37,329 nucleotides of DNA from Prevotellaceae bacterium (lineage in GTDB: Bacteria > Bacteroidota > Bacteroidia > Bacteroidales > UBA932): positions 1-37,329 of the forward strand of contig JAISNL010000025.1 in NCBI GenBank assembly GCA_031276235.1. Reading direction: 5' to 3'. Both the position numbers and the translations under genes were made by a program. The notes beneath the pieces were generated by a model, which saw nothing but the letters and a program-made list of their open reading frames with translations, was not told the DNA's origin and did no database searches. Every line of letters starts with the position of its first letter. Position 1 is the first letter of the stretch. This document shows, piece after piece, positions 8,605 through 17,788 of the stretch.

Positions 8605-9492
8605 TTATATTTTTTGATTTTTTATTTCGTTATTTTTAATATCTTTTTTATTAAAAACCTTTTGTGTGTCGCAGGTTTTCATCAGGTCTCCTATCAGTTT
8701 TTTGAACATTTCTTTGCCTTTTTGCCTGTCGAGCGACAGCCAGCGTTCTGCAATATCCGCTTTTTGCATAAACGACAAAACGGCATCGATGTCAAAATAA
8801 TTATAAACTGAAAATTCGTCTATTTTTTCCCATCTGAACAGGTCAATTTTCAGTTCGCGTTCGCAGGCATCCTGTATTTCGGCTATTTGCACTATTCTGT
8901 GCATCCAGTCTATTTCGCTGCTCAAACTGAAATCGGCAGCCGTGCTTTTGGCAAGTATTTCGGCATGTTGCCCAACAAAATAAGCGGATGCATCTATTTG
9001 CAAACGTCGTGCAATTATTGCCGCCTGTATGTTGCGCAAATCTCTGTCAAACGTAAACCACTGTTGTATGAACCTGTTTTTCATTTTCAGCGTTTCATCA
9101 TAAAACAATGTTTGCAGCAGGTTTTCTCTGTCGCGTTCGTACAGTTTCAGAATGTCGTCGGGGTAATCTTCATTTTTATCGTTTTCAAAAATTTCGATAA
9201 AGTCGTGCATGTATTTCGGCAAACCGCAACGGTTTGTGATTTTTTCAGCAAGTGTGTTCTGTTCAAAATTTCCTTTATTGTTAAAGGCGATGTTTTTCTT
9301 CAGCAAGGTATTGAGAAGGTTTTGATTGTCGTAAGGATAAAACAGCGCTTTCACAAGTTCGTAATCGGAGGGATGTATGCTTTCCTTAATTTCGTTGCGC
9401 AATGCGGCAAAATCAATTTTTTTTGCATCGAAATCGGTTATCAATTCCGGCAAACCTGATACAAGGCAGGGATATTCTCGTTTCATAATCAA
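8605..9492 (-). CDS. DUF2764 family protein, V-ATPase operon component
   Basis: The 295-aa, largely helical and acidic protein begins MIMKREYPCLVSGLPELITD. Genes of this type occupy the same place between subunits E and A in Chlamydia (the CT309 position) and in Bacteroides and spirochaete operons. It may serve as the subunit C (AC39/d-type) spacer linking central shaft and membrane ring, since no recognisable C gene is present; that role is an inference from position, size and helicity. The gene follows subunit E after 13 nt and directly abuts subunit A. The first ATG is used here, but the second (M3) is an equally good start. Confidence 0.82.
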   Translation of the reverse strand: MIMKREYPCLVSGLPELITDFDAKKIDFAALRNEIKESIHPSDYELVKALFYPYDNQNLLNTLLKKNIAFNNKGNFEQNTLAEKITNRCGLPKYMHDFIEIFENDKNEDYPDDILKLYERDRENLLQTLFYDETLKMKNRFIQQWFTFDRDLRNIQAAIIARRLQIDASAYFVGQHAEILAKSTAADFSLSSEIDWMHRIVQIAEIQDACERELKIDLFRWEKIDEFSVYNYFDIDAVLSFMQKADIAERWLSLDRQKGKEMFKKLIGDLMKTCDTQKVFNKKDIKNNEIKNQKI

Positions 9493-9505
9493 CGTGTTTT
9501 TTATT

Positions 9506-10120
9506 CTATCCGAACAGCAGCTGTTTCATTTTCGGACGCATGTATTCGCTGAAAAGATTCAAAAAATCCTGTTCTGTAAAACTTATGTAATATCCGTTGT
9601 TTTTTGCTGCAATTCTGAAGCCCGATTTTATGTTTTTGGAAAAAGTAAATTCGGTTTTGCCTTCATTAAGCTGCTTTATTGCAGAACTGTGTATAAACTG
9701 TTCAAATTCTTTTTGCTTTGCTTCGGGCAGTAAAATACTTAATTCTGTCGTACTTTGGCTGTCGATTTTGAAATTTTCAACGGCGGTTTTTATCAGAGAC
9801 TGCACAAAGGCTACATCGTTCATCGATGCGTTTGCAGGCGGAATAACTGTTTGTGCCGTAATCAAAGTTTCCACGCTTTGTTTAATCTGCGCAATTACCT
9901 GACGCGCGACCATAGCGATTTCTGCATCTGCGTTTTTTTTGGTTTCTGCCGCTGATTTGTTTGCCGCATCTATTATTGATTCTGCCTGCTGTCGGGCATC
10001 GTCCACAATTTTTTTTGCTTCGGCTTTGGCGTTTGCCAAAAGTTCTTCGGCTTCGTTTTGTCCTTTCGACAAACCTTCTTTGTATAATTTTTCCGTTAAT
10101 TCTTGGAGTTTGTTTTGCAT
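9506..10120 (-). CDS. ntpE: V-type ATPase subunit E (peripheral stalk)
   Basis: The start chosen is ATG at 10118-10120, giving 204 aa (MQNKLQELTEKLYKEGLSKG). The frame is open for another 78 codons upstream, but that part reads through a genomic repeat and lies beyond the promoter. Residues 1-85 form a long Ala/Lys/Glu-rich coiled coil (EAEELLANAKAEAKKI and onward) typical of the stalk subunit; the rest is the globular part that binds the head. It is the first gene of the operon, with a good Bacteroidetes-type promoter just upstream. Confidence 0.88.
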   Translation of the reverse strand: MQNKLQELTEKLYKEGLSKGQNEAEELLANAKAEAKKIVDDARQQAESIIDAANKSAAETKKNADAEIAMVARQVIAQIKQSVETLITAQTVIPPANASMNDVAFVQSLIKTAVENFKIDSQSTTELSILLPEAKQKEFEQFIHSSAIKQLNEGKTEFTFSKNIKSGFRIAAKNNGYYISFTEQDFLNLFSEYMRPKMKQLLFG

Positions 10121-10153
10121 ATAATTTATTAAAATAAAGTTAGGAATTTGGCG

Positions 10154-10184
10154 CAAATTTACATTAAAATTTCGTATTGGCAAA
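10154..10184 (-). promoter_or_regulatory. Candidate promoter of the V-ATPase operon
   Basis: On the minus strand TTTG (10184-10181) is followed after 19 nt by TAAATTTG (10161-10154). This matches the Bacteroidetes primary-sigma consensus TTTG-N19-21-TAnnTTTG. It lies 34 nt before the E start codon and leaves room for a short leader. Confidence 0.65.
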
Positions 10185-10280
10185 CGAAAATAAAAATCAA
10201 TACGGAATAAACAAGTATGAAAATTTTGATTTAGTTTGATGGAAAAAAGTTGAAAGTTATTTTTTTCATTCTTCACTTCT

Positions 10281-10360
10281 CTGGATTGCTTCGTCGCTAC
10301 ACTCCTCGCAATGACTGCCCAACTTCCGACTGTCAGCAACGCTGTCGAACACAATCCAGA
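10281..10360. repeat. Palindromic intergenic repeat (CTGGATTGCTTCGTCGC...CCTCGCAATGAC family)
   Basis: CTGGATTGCTTCGTCGCTAC and CTCCTCGCAATGAC match the repeat copies at 34006-34093 and 34379-34690. Here the right half is decayed but still ends in ACAATCCAGAAG. It lies between clpC and the V-ATPase promoter and is flanked by GTTGAAAGTT- and CTGTCAACTT-like sequence, as in other copies. Confidence 0.75.
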
Positions 10361-10391
10361 AGAGTTAAGAGCGAAAAATAACTGTCAACTT

Positions 10392-12968
10392 TTAACTGCC
10401 AACTTTAGGTATTGTTATTTTTACCGTTACGTCATTTCCCGTTCTGTTCAAATTAATACGGATTATGCTGCCTGATTTAGGATTTTCGCGTATTATCGCT
10501 TCGGCAATATTGTCTTCCAGATAATGTTGTATTGCTCGTTTCAGAGGTCGCGCTCCCAATTGTACATCATATCCCTGTTTGGCGATAAATGTTTTTGCTT
10601 TGTCGGTCAATTTTATTTCGTATCCCAGATTAATTATGCGTTTGAATAATATTTTCAATTCAATATCAATAATTGCATGAATATTGTCGAGAGTCAGCAT
10701 GTTGAATATTATGGCATCATCAACTCTGTTTAGAAATTCGGGAGCAAATGTTTGTTCAAGCGATTTTTTGATTATGCTTTTTGCATTTTCATCAACAGTT
10801 TGGGTTTTGTCTGCAATTGCCGAGAATCCTATTCCCTGTCCCAGATTTTTTACCTGACGGCTTCCAATATTGGAAGTCATAATCACAATTGTATTGCGGA
10901 AATCTACTTTTCGTCCTATGCTGTCGGTCAGCGTTCCTTCGTCTAAAAGTTGCAGCAGCAAATTGAATACGTCTGGATGCGCTTTTTCTATTTCGTCAAG
11001 CAAAACAACGGAATAAGGTTTTCGTCTAACGGCTTCTGTAAGTTGTCCTCCTTCGCCGTATCCTACATATCCCGGAGGCGCTCCTATAAGTCGGCTCACT
11101 GCAAATTTTTCCATGTATTCGCTCATATCTATGCGAATAAGATTGTCGTCGCTGCCGAATAAATATTGGGCAATAACTTTTGCAAGTTGAGTTTTGCCTA
11201 CGCCTGTTGGTCCTAAAAATATAAATGTTCCTATCGGGCGGTTAGGGTCTTTTAATCCTGCGCGATTTCGCTGTATGGCTTTGGTGATTTTTGAAATGGC
11301 ATCGTCCTGTCCTATTACTTTACCTTTCAGTTCGTCAACCATTTTAAGCAACTGTTTACTTTCGTTCTGCGCGATTCGCTGTACGGGAATATTTGTTATC
11401 ATTGAAACGACTTCGGCAACTTTGTGTTCGTCAACTACAGCTCGATTTGAATTGTTTTTTTCTTCCCATGTTTTGAGGTTTGCATCCAGTTTTGCAGTCA
11501 TACTTTCTTCCTGTTCGCGTAATTTTTTTGCATCAAAATATCGTTTTTCTGTGATGGCTGCAGCTTTTTCGCGTTTTATTTTTGCTATTTTGTTTTCGAG
11601 TGCAATAATGTTTTTCGGCATTGCCGTATTTGCTACATGTGTGCGTGCGCCTGCTTCGTCAAGCGCATCGATAGCCTTGTCGGGCAAACATCTGTCGCTG
11701 ATATAACGCATTGTAAGCATAACGCATGCTTTCACGGCTTCGGGCGTATATGTTACCTTATGATGGTCTTCGTATTTCTGTTTTATGTTTGTTAATATGT
11801 CTATTGTTTCTTCAACGGTTGTAGGTTCAATTATTATTTTCTGAAATCGGCGTTCAAGCGCTCCGTCGCTTTCAATGCTTGTGCGAAATTCGTCGAGTGT
11901 TGTTGCGCCTATGCACTGTATTTCGCCGCGAGCCAGCGCCGGCTTTAGCATGTTGGCGGCATCAAGCGTTCCTGCCGGGCTTCCTGCGCCGACAAGAGTA
12001 TGAATTTCGTCAATAAAAAGTATTATGTTGTCCACTCTTTTTATTTCATTCAGTATTGATTTCATTCGTTCTTCAAATTGCCCGCGATATTTTGTGCCTG
12101 CGACAATCGAAGCCAGATCAAGCTGTATCACCCGTTTGTTTTGCAGCAGCCGCGACACTTTGCGTTGAACGATTTGCAATGCAAGTCCTTCGGCGATTGC
12201 CGATTTTCCTACTCCCGGTTCGCCTATAAGCACAGGATTGTTTTTCTTTCTGCGGCTCAAAATCTGCGCCAGACGTTCTATTTCCTTTGCTCGCCCTACA
12301 ATGGGATCAAGTTTACTGTCGTATGCGGCTTGAGTCAGGTCGTATCCAAAATTGTCAAGTACGGGAGTATTGGTTTTGTCTGTTTTATTTGAATGTGAAT
12401 TATCGGAATTTAGAGGCAATATTATATTTTCATTCTCATTTTCGTCATTATCGTCATCCTGAATATCATTTGTGTGATAATCGCAGATGTTGCCATTATC
12501 ATCATCCGATTTGCCGAATTTTGGTACAGGTTTGTTGCAAAGTCTGGCTTTTATCATATTTGAATCAATCTTTAATCGGTCAAACTCGATATGTACATTA
12601 TTGTGCGAAACATTAAGAATGGCAATCAGCAAGTGCGCTGCATTTTCATTGCCTGAATGTCTCATTGATACAGATTCGAGGAAAGTGCGGTTTAATGCTC
12701 TGTCGGCTTCGTCAGTTAAATATAATATGTTGTTCTGATTTGGCTGCAAATGCAAATTGTTTCTCACAAGATTTTCCACAGTTTGTTTCAACTGCTTAAT
12801 ATCTGCTCCAAAAGATGAGATAATATCAACGGCAACATTGTTTTTGTGCCGCAATATTCCCAGAAATAAATGTTCAACGCCAATTGCAACATTACCAAGC
12901 CGCAGCGCTTCTTCTCTGCTGATGCCCACAATAGTATTCAACTCGTCGGTATATCGGATTTCTATCAT
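10392..12968 (-). CDS. clpC: ClpC-type AAA+ unfoldase, partner of ClpP protease
   Basis: The 858-aa protein has an N-terminal Clp repeat domain (1-145, with [15 protein letters not shown]), a very acidic Asn/Asp/Glu-rich linker (about 154-200), and AAA domain 1 with Walker A GEPGVGKS at 249-256. A UVR-like segment ([14 protein letters not shown]) stands in place of the long ClpB coiled coil. AAA domain 2 follows with GPTGVGKT. The loop GIGFSA contains the IGF tripeptide used to dock on ClpP, so it is a ClpC/ClpA-type unfoldase feeding ClpP and not the disaggregase ClpB. It uses ATP to unfold damaged or regulatory proteins in the cytoplasm. Single-gene transcript with its own promoter. Confidence 0.93.
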   Translation of the reverse strand: MIEIRYTDELNTIVGISREEALRLGNVAIGVEHLFLGILRHKNNVAVDIISSFGADIKQLKQTVENLVRNNLHLQPNQNNILYLTDEADRALNRTFLESVSMRHSGNENAAHLLIAILNVSHNNVHIEFDRLKIDSNMIKARLCNKPVPKFGKSDDDNGNICDYHTNDIQDDDNDENENENIILPLNSDNSHSNKTDKTNTPVLDNFGYDLTQAAYDSKLDPIVGRAKEIERLAQILSRRKKNNPVLIGEPGVGKSAIAEGLALQIVQRKVSRLLQNKRVIQLDLASIVAGTKYRGQFEERMKSILNEIKRVDNIILFIDEIHTLVGAGSPAGTLDAANMLKPALARGEIQCIGATTLDEFRTSIESDGALERRFQKIIIEPTTVEETIDILTNIKQKYEDHHKVTYTPEAVKACVMLTMRYISDRCLPDKAIDALDEAGARTHVANTAMPKNIIALENKIAKIKREKAAAITEKRYFDAKKLREQEESMTAKLDANLKTWEEKNNSNRAVVDEHKVAEVVSMITNIPVQRIAQNESKQLLKMVDELKGKVIGQDDAISKITKAIQRNRAGLKDPNRPIGTFIFLGPTGVGKTQLAKVIAQYLFGSDDNLIRIDMSEYMEKFAVSRLIGAPPGYVGYGEGGQLTEAVRRKPYSVVLLDEIEKAHPDVFNLLLQLLDEGTLTDSIGRKVDFRNTIVIMTSNIGSRQVKNLGQGIGFSAIADKTQTVDENAKSIIKKSLEQTFAPEFLNRVDDAIIFNMLTLDNIHAIIDIELKILFKRIINLGYEIKLTDKAKTFIAKQGYDVQLGARPLKRAIQHYLEDNIAEAIIRENPKSGSIIRINLNRTGNDVTVKITIPKVGS

Positions 12969-12991
12969 AAATTTTGTATTGATTTATAGTG

Positions 12992-12999
12992 CAAATGTA
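12992..12999 (-). promoter_or_regulatory. Candidate -7 element of clpC
   Basis: TACATTTG on the minus strand fits TAnnTTTG, 23 nt upstream of the clpC start. A weaker ATTG (13021-13024) stands 21 nt further upstream in the -33 position. Confidence 0.5.
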
Positions 13000-13115
13000 C
13001 AAATTAATATTGAAACCGTTCAATAGCCTCTAATTTGGCTGTTTTTCTTTAAACATGCAGAGGCGGTAAGCAAAACATTTTTTTTATATTAATTCGCAAA
13101 TAAATTACTTTTTAT

Positions 13116-13123
13116 TATTTTTG
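13116..13123 (+). promoter_or_regulatory. Candidate -7 element of the helix-hairpin-helix gene
   Basis: TATTTTTG fits TAnnTTTG and lies 17 nt before the ATG at 13141. No clear TTTG is seen at the -33 position, so support rests on the -7 box and its location. Confidence 0.4.
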
Positions 13124-13140
13124 CAAATATTTTTCTATCT

Positions 13141-14070
13141 ATGTCAAAATTGTCCAAAAATTTGAAAGAACTGTTTTCGTTTACTAATAATGAACGGATT
13201 GCTATAATTGTACTTTTTGCTATACTGTTTGCTGTATTTTTATATCCTCATATTAAATCAAAATCAAATATGGATGAGGCTGGTTTTGAAGAATTAAAAT
13301 TAGCAGTAGATGAATTTGAAAATAGCAAACTGCAGGCAGAAACATCTGAAATGCCAGCAAAACCAAGAAAAAATACGTATAAAAAAACTGAAAAAAAAGA
13401 AGAAAATTTTGAATTTGACCCGAATACCGCGGATGAAAATACTTTTGTAAAACTTGGATTTTCGCAAAAACAGGCTGCAACAATCATCAATTATCGCAAC
13501 AAAGGCGGAAATTTCAAAACGGCGAATGATTTTAAAAAGATGTATGTTGTGAGCGAAGATAATTTCAACAGATTAGCGCCTTATATTAAAATAGCGCCAG
13601 ATGTAAACCTGCAACCGACAACAACGGAAACGACAAATTCTGCAAATGAAAATTCTGCAACTGCTCGCCCCCGCGTTTTTGTTGAAATTAATTCTGCCGA
13701 TACCGCCGAACTGAAAAAATTGCGCGGAATAGGTTCGTACTATGCCAGCCGTATTGAGGAATACCGTAATAAACTTGGCGGTTTTGCAGATATTAATCAA
13801 CTGAAAGAAATTAAGGGAATTGATGATGAACGTTTCGCCATGTTTTCAAATCAGGTGCAAATAGACACATCAAGTATAAACAAATTAAATGTAAACAAAT
13901 TAACGCCCAAAGAACTTGCACAGCATCCGTATATCAATAATTACACTGCGCGCGGAATAGAACAATATCGCAATTTTGCAGGGAAAATTGAAAATTTGCA
14001 ACAACTTGTTAAAGAAAAAATACTTACAGACGAGCAGGCTGATAAATTAAAACATTATATCGAATTTTAG
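13141..14070 (+). CDS. Membrane-anchored helix-hairpin-helix protein (ComEA-like repeats)
   Basis: The 309-aa protein has one N-terminal membrane segment (about residues 20-38, IAIIVLFAILFAVFLYPHI), then a charged linker and three helix-hairpin-helix modules. The first is FDPNTADENTFVKLGFSQKQ, the second VEINSADTAELKKLRGIGSY and the third LNVNKLTPKELAQHPYINNY. The pattern N-x-A-(D/T)-x-x-E-L-x-x-x-x-G-(I/F) is that of ComEA and of a common Bacteroidetes hypothetical family. Such modules bind DNA without sequence specificity, so a role in DNA handling at the membrane is possible. No competence genes are nearby and the function is not established. Confidence 0.8.
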   Translation: MSKLSKNLKELFSFTNNERIAIIVLFAILFAVFLYPHIKSKSNMDEAGFEELKLAVDEFENSKLQAETSEMPAKPRKNTYKKTEKKEENFEFDPNTADENTFVKLGFSQKQAATIINYRNKGGNFKTANDFKKMYVVSEDNFNRLAPYIKIAPDVNLQPTTTETTNSANENSATARPRVFVEINSADTAELKKLRGIGSYYASRIEEYRNKLGGFADINQLKEIKGIDDERFAMFSNQVQIDTSSINKLNVNKLTPKELAQHPYINNYTARGIEQYRNFAGKIENLQQLVKEKILTDEQADKLKHYIEF

Positions 14071-14122
14071 GTAATGCACACATTGTATAATGCCACAATC
14101 ACGCAGAGCAAAACAGGTGAGA

Positions 14123-14162
14123 GTTGACAGTTGAGAATGTGGGGGCGAAAAATTTTTCACCC
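14123..14162. repeat. 40-bp direct repeat, left of the glycan cassette
   Basis: Matches 19472-19511 in direct orientation at 36 of 40 positions. It begins GTTGACAGTTGAGAATGT and ends in the near-palindrome GGGCGAAAAATTTTTCACCC. Just downstream a small hairpin, CAGGGC-TTAC-GCCCTG (14179-14194), may end upstream transcription, though no T-run follows. Confidence 0.85.
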
Positions 14163-14255
14163 AATAAGGATGAAAAAACAGGGCTTACGCCCTGAAATGG
14201 CGATATTTGACCCGAAATTTTCATCCGTCTATACGTGTAATCCAATATTTTTATA

Positions 14256-14263
14256 TAAATTTG
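14256..14263 (+). promoter_or_regulatory. Candidate -7 element of the glycan cassette
   Basis: TAAATTTG fits TAnnTTTG and lies only 13 nt before the first ATG of the cassette, implying a very short leader or a slightly different start. No clear -33 TTTG is seen. Confidence 0.35.
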
Positions 14264-14276
14264 TAAAAAAATTAAA

Positions 14277-15182
14277 ATGACATTATTGTTTAACTTATTA
14301 AGTTTTTTGAAATACCAAAAACAGAAACTAAATAAAAGCCCGAGATATTTGTTTACAAGGCGAGTCATTAGGTTTCTGCAACAGCCTAATATATCTGTTT
14401 CTATTGATTTAAAAGAACGAAAGCGACTGATAAAATTTTTGAGTTGGCATTTGATTGAGGTTTTCAATTATTCGTTTATAGATAAGTATATATGGCGGCA
14501 TGTGAAGGTTGAATTTGATGACAATAACGGATTGTCTTATGTTTACACTGACGAAGGGCATCGATTGTATTTTAAGCGGGGAATGACAAAACAGGAAGTC
14601 AACGCAATGTACAATGGTTTATGTTTAGAACAAGACAAATTATCACCTCATAATTATTGTTTTAATGATTTATCAATTAATGAAAATTCTGTTTTTGTTG
14701 ACGCTGGTGCAGCTGAAGGTAATTTCAGTCTTAAATTTATTAATAAAATTAAGAAACTGTACCTTTTTGAATGTGACAGTGATTGGATAGAAGCTTTAGA
14801 ATCAACATTTCGTCCGTGGAAAGGAAAAGTTGTAATTAGCAACAAATATGTTTCCAATTACGATGATGATGAATGCGTATCGCTTGATAATTTTTTTCAC
14901 AACAAAGAAAAGCCGACATTATTAAAATTAGATGTAGAAGGAACTGAGGCAGAAGTTATTGATGGGGCAAAACAGCTTTGTATAAAAGATGTGAAAGATT
15001 TACTGGTATGTACTTACCATCGAACGGGAGATGAGCAAAAATTGTCTCATCAATTAAAAGAAATGAATTATAAGATTAATTATTCACCCGGATATATGCT
15101 GTTTCTTTGGGAACATAATCATAATTATGATTTGCAAGAGCATTTTGATTTTAGAAAAGGATTAATTCATGCTTCTAAATAA
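14277..15182 (+). CDS. FkbM-family SAM-dependent methyltransferase
   Basis: The 301-aa protein carries the SAM-binding motif FVDAGAAEGNFSL (140-152), the acidic strand end LYLFECDSD (161-169) and the family signature LLKLDVEGTEAEVIDGA (216-231). FkbM enzymes O-methylate sugars or related small molecules; in a cluster of glycosyltransferases it most likely caps or decorates a surface glycan. The first 80 residues are an extra N-terminal region without a recognised domain. It is the first gene of the cassette, 6 nt before the next gene. The acceptor is unknown. Confidence 0.82.
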   Translation: MTLLFNLLSFLKYQKQKLNKSPRYLFTRRVIRFLQQPNISVSIDLKERKRLIKFLSWHLIEVFNYSFIDKYIWRHVKVEFDDNNGLSYVYTDEGHRLYFKRGMTKQEVNAMYNGLCLEQDKLSPHNYCFNDLSINENSVFVDAGAAEGNFSLKFINKIKKLYLFECDSDWIEALESTFRPWKGKVVISNKYVSNYDDDECVSLDNFFHNKEKPTLLKLDVEGTEAEVIDGAKQLCIKDVKDLLVCTYHRTGDEQKLSHQLKEMNYKINYSPGYMLFLWEHNHNYDLQEHFDFRKGLIHASK

Positions 15183-15188
15183 AATAAT

Positions 15189-16097
15189 ATGAATTTATTT
15201 GTAATTATAGTAAGTTATAATGGAATGCAATGGCTGCAACGTTGTTTAGACAGTGTTTTCAACTCATCAGTATCTGCAAATGTAATCGTTGTAGATAATA
15301 AATCTACAGACAGTTCTGTTGATTTTATTGAAAAAAATTATCTTGCTGCAACACTTATAAAATTAGATAAGAATCATGGATTCGGAAAAGCAAACAATAT
15401 AGGGATGGAATACGCATTAAATCATAATGCAGATTATATTTATTTATTAAATCAAGATGCATGGGTAAAGCCTGACACATTCAAAATTTTAATTGATGTA
15501 CAACAACAATATCCTGAATACGGCATAATAAGCCCCATACAAATTACTGCAAATGAAGATAAACTTGACAATAACTTTCTATACACATGTGCAAATAAAT
15601 GCAGATTTTTCGTAAATGATTTATGTTTTAATAAAGTCAAAGAAATTTATGAATTAAATGAAGTAATGGCGGCACACTGGCTCATCACACGTGATTGCTT
15701 ATTGTCTATAGGCGGATTTTCACCTGTTTTTTTTCATTATGGAGAAGATATGAATTTGCAACATAGAGCAAGTTATCACGGTTTCAAAAATGGCATTTGC
15801 CCATTAACATGTGCAATTCACGACAGAGAATTTAGAAAAGAAACTAAACAGAAAATAATGTATATGAAATATGTTTCATTGTTAATAATTAACAGCGATA
15901 TAACGCGTTCTAAAAAAATCAAACTGAAAGACAATATCGTTGTGTGTGTGAAATTACTATGCAACGTATTACAATACAAATCACTGAAGCCTATTTTATA
16001 TCTATTTAAAATATTATATCATTTGCCGAAAATCTACAAATATAACAAAATGACGAAACTAAAGACTCCGTCTTTTTTGAATACTATAAAAATATAA
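15189..16097 (+). CDS. Glycosyltransferase family 2, rhamnosyltransferase-like
   Basis: The 302-aa protein has the GT-A fold start FVIIVSYNGMQWLQRCLDSV, the nucleotide-sugar aspartate in VIVVDNKSTD (33-41), GFGKANNIGM, and NQDAW (88-92) at the metal-binding DXD position. GGFSPVFFHYGED (175-187) holds the likely catalytic acidic pair. This arrangement is that of GT2 enzymes adding rhamnose or similar sugars to cell-surface polysaccharides. It acts at the cytoplasmic face of the inner membrane. The donor cannot be inferred securely. It is tightly packed in the cassette. Confidence 0.87.
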   Translation: MNLFVIIVSYNGMQWLQRCLDSVFNSSVSANVIVVDNKSTDSSVDFIEKNYLAATLIKLDKNHGFGKANNIGMEYALNHNADYIYLLNQDAWVKPDTFKILIDVQQQYPEYGIISPIQITANEDKLDNNFLYTCANKCRFFVNDLCFNKVKEIYELNEVMAAHWLITRDCLLSIGGFSPVFFHYGEDMNLQHRASYHGFKNGICPLTCAIHDREFRKETKQKIMYMKYVSLLIINSDITRSKKIKLKDNIVVCVKLLCNVLQYKSLKPILYLFKILYHLPKIYKYNKMTKLKTPSFLNTIKI

Positions 16098-16108
16098 GTT
16101 TACAAACC

Positions 16109-16837
16109 ATGAATTTAGGAATAAGACGAAAATTACGTAAATGGCTATTGCAAGGCAGCAATGTATATTGTCCTTGTTGCAATAAACATGCTGCAACATT
16201 TTTACCTTTCGGTAAACAGGTACGTTTCAATGCACTTTGTCCGTTTTGCGGTTCTCTGGAACGGCATCGATTACTTTGGCTTTTTCTTTTTAGCAGAGAA
16301 AAAAAATTAATAAACAATGGCGCAAAGTTGCTGCATGTTGCTCCCGAAAGGGTATTTTTTAAAAAGTTCAGACGGGAAAAACAGATAGAATATTTTCCTG
16401 TTGATAAATTTACGCCCGGACACCATTATCCAAGAGGGACGCAAGAAATGGATATTTTAAATATCAGTTATCAGGATAATTTTTTCGATTCCATACTGTG
16501 CAGTCACGTACTGGAACATGTGGACAATGACATGCAAGCAATGAAAGAATTGTATCGCGTATTGAAACCAGCAGGCTGGGCAATTTTACAATCGCCGATA
16601 GATTACAGCAAACCAGATACCTTTGAAGACAGCAGCATTACCGCACCCGAAGAGCGCGAAAAATATTTCGGGCAGTATGACCATGTGCGATTCTATGGGC
16701 GCGATTATCCTCAACGGTTGATGCAGGCAGGATTTAAAGTAGAAAGTATTGACTTTGGCAACACTTTCTCAAACGAAGAACACAAACAATTTGGACTTGA
16801 CAGGAATGACGGAATTATTTATTTTTGCACAAAATAA
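16109..16837 (+). CDS. SAM-dependent methyltransferase with N-terminal zinc ribbon
   Basis: In this 242-aa protein two CxxC pairs (C21/C24 and C44/C47, CPCC and CPFC) form a probable zinc ribbon at the N-terminus. A class I methyltransferase domain follows: LLHVAPE near residue 74, MDILNISYQDNFFDSILCSH and VLEHVDNDMQAMKELYRVLK (Methyltransf_11 type). The protein probably modifies a glycan or nucleotide sugar in the same pathway as its neighbours. It starts 11 nt after the preceding GT2 gene. The substrate is unknown. Confidence 0.82.
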   Translation: MNLGIRRKLRKWLLQGSNVYCPCCNKHAATFLPFGKQVRFNALCPFCGSLERHRLLWLFLFSREKKLINNGAKLLHVAPERVFFKKFRREKQIEYFPVDKFTPGHHYPRGTQEMDILNISYQDNFFDSILCSHVLEHVDNDMQAMKELYRVLKPAGWAILQSPIDYSKPDTFEDSSITAPEEREKYFGQYDHVRFYGRDYPQRLMQAGFKVESIDFGNTFSNEEHKQFGLDRNDGIIYFCTK

Positions 16838-16848
16838 TATTGTTTATT

Positions 16849-17712
16849 ATGGACACAACTATTTTATTCTCGGTATTAATAGCAAATTACAATAATGGTA
16901 AATATATTCGGTCGGCTATCAATAGCGTACTTTCTCAAACATATACAAACTGGGAAATTATTATAGTTGATGACTGTTCAACCGACAATTCACTGCAATT
17001 AATAGAGCAGTATAAAAACTGCACTAATATTAAAATAGTAAAAAATGAAGAAAATAAAGGATGCGGTTATACAAAGCGCAGATGCGTAGAACTTGCAAGC
17101 GGCAACCTTTGCGGATTCTTGGATTCGGATGATGAACTGCTTCCCAATGCGCTTGAAATAATGGTAAAGGCGCACATACAATATCCACAATGCAGTTTAA
17201 TAGGTTCGCGAAGTTATAAATGCAATGCCCGCCTGCATCCTTATGGAATAACTGAATATAAACCAATTCCTCAAGGATATTCCTATCTTACACATGGCTA
17301 TCACGCGCCTCATCATTATGCCACATTTAAAAAACAATTATATGAGAAAACAGAGGGAATATCAGCAGACGTTACTCACGCTGTTGACCAGGATTTGTAT
17401 TTTAAATTAGATGAAGTCGGACAAGTTTTGTTTTTAGACAAAATATTATACAAATACAGAGTGCACAATGGCGGCATATCAAACAACAGCGACAGTTTTG
17501 GCAAGGCATTACTTTGGCATATTATTCTTATAACTGAAGCGTATAAGAGGCGAAAAATACAGGGAGGAGAGCAACATGCGGCTCGTATTATTATTGCCCA
17601 TCCGTATCGTTCGTGGAAATACAGATTCGGACATCTTTTCTTATCTCCAGCAGTATTTTTAATTCGCCAGTTTAATATCCTTTGGTTTCGTTTTTTTATT
17701 AACTGTAAATAA
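16849..17712 (+). CDS. Glycosyltransferase family 2
   Basis: The start chosen is ATG at 16849, which gives 287 aa starting MDTTILFSVLIANYNNGKYI, the classic GT2 first strand. The frame is open eight codons earlier but that would overlap the previous gene. IIIVDDCSTDNS (37-48) and the DXD motif LDSDD (91-95) bind the nucleotide sugar and metal; AVDQDLYFKL supplies the later acidic residue. Hydrophobic residues near the C-terminus (FGHLFLSPAVFLIRQF) suggest membrane association. It is part of the six-gene glycan cassette; donor and acceptor are unknown. Confidence 0.87.
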   Translation: MDTTILFSVLIANYNNGKYIRSAINSVLSQTYTNWEIIIVDDCSTDNSLQLIEQYKNCTNIKIVKNEENKGCGYTKRRCVELASGNLCGFLDSDDELLPNALEIMVKAHIQYPQCSLIGSRSYKCNARLHPYGITEYKPIPQGYSYLTHGYHAPHHYATFKKQLYEKTEGISADVTHAVDQDLYFKLDEVGQVLFLDKILYKYRVHNGGISNNSDSFGKALLWHIILITEAYKRRKIQGGEQHAARIIIAHPYRSWKYRFGHLFLSPAVFLIRQFNILWFRFFINCK

Positions 17713-17788
17713 AGCAAACACTATATGTCAACAGCGTTAATTAAAAATATTGATTTCAGAACTTTCCACTATAGAAAAAATCCATGAA

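Noticed and set aside
10121-10354. Upstream extension of the V-ATPase subunit E frame by 78 codons
   Set aside because: The extension translates a genomic repeat and lies upstream of and across the promoter; ATG at 10120 gives the normal family start and length.
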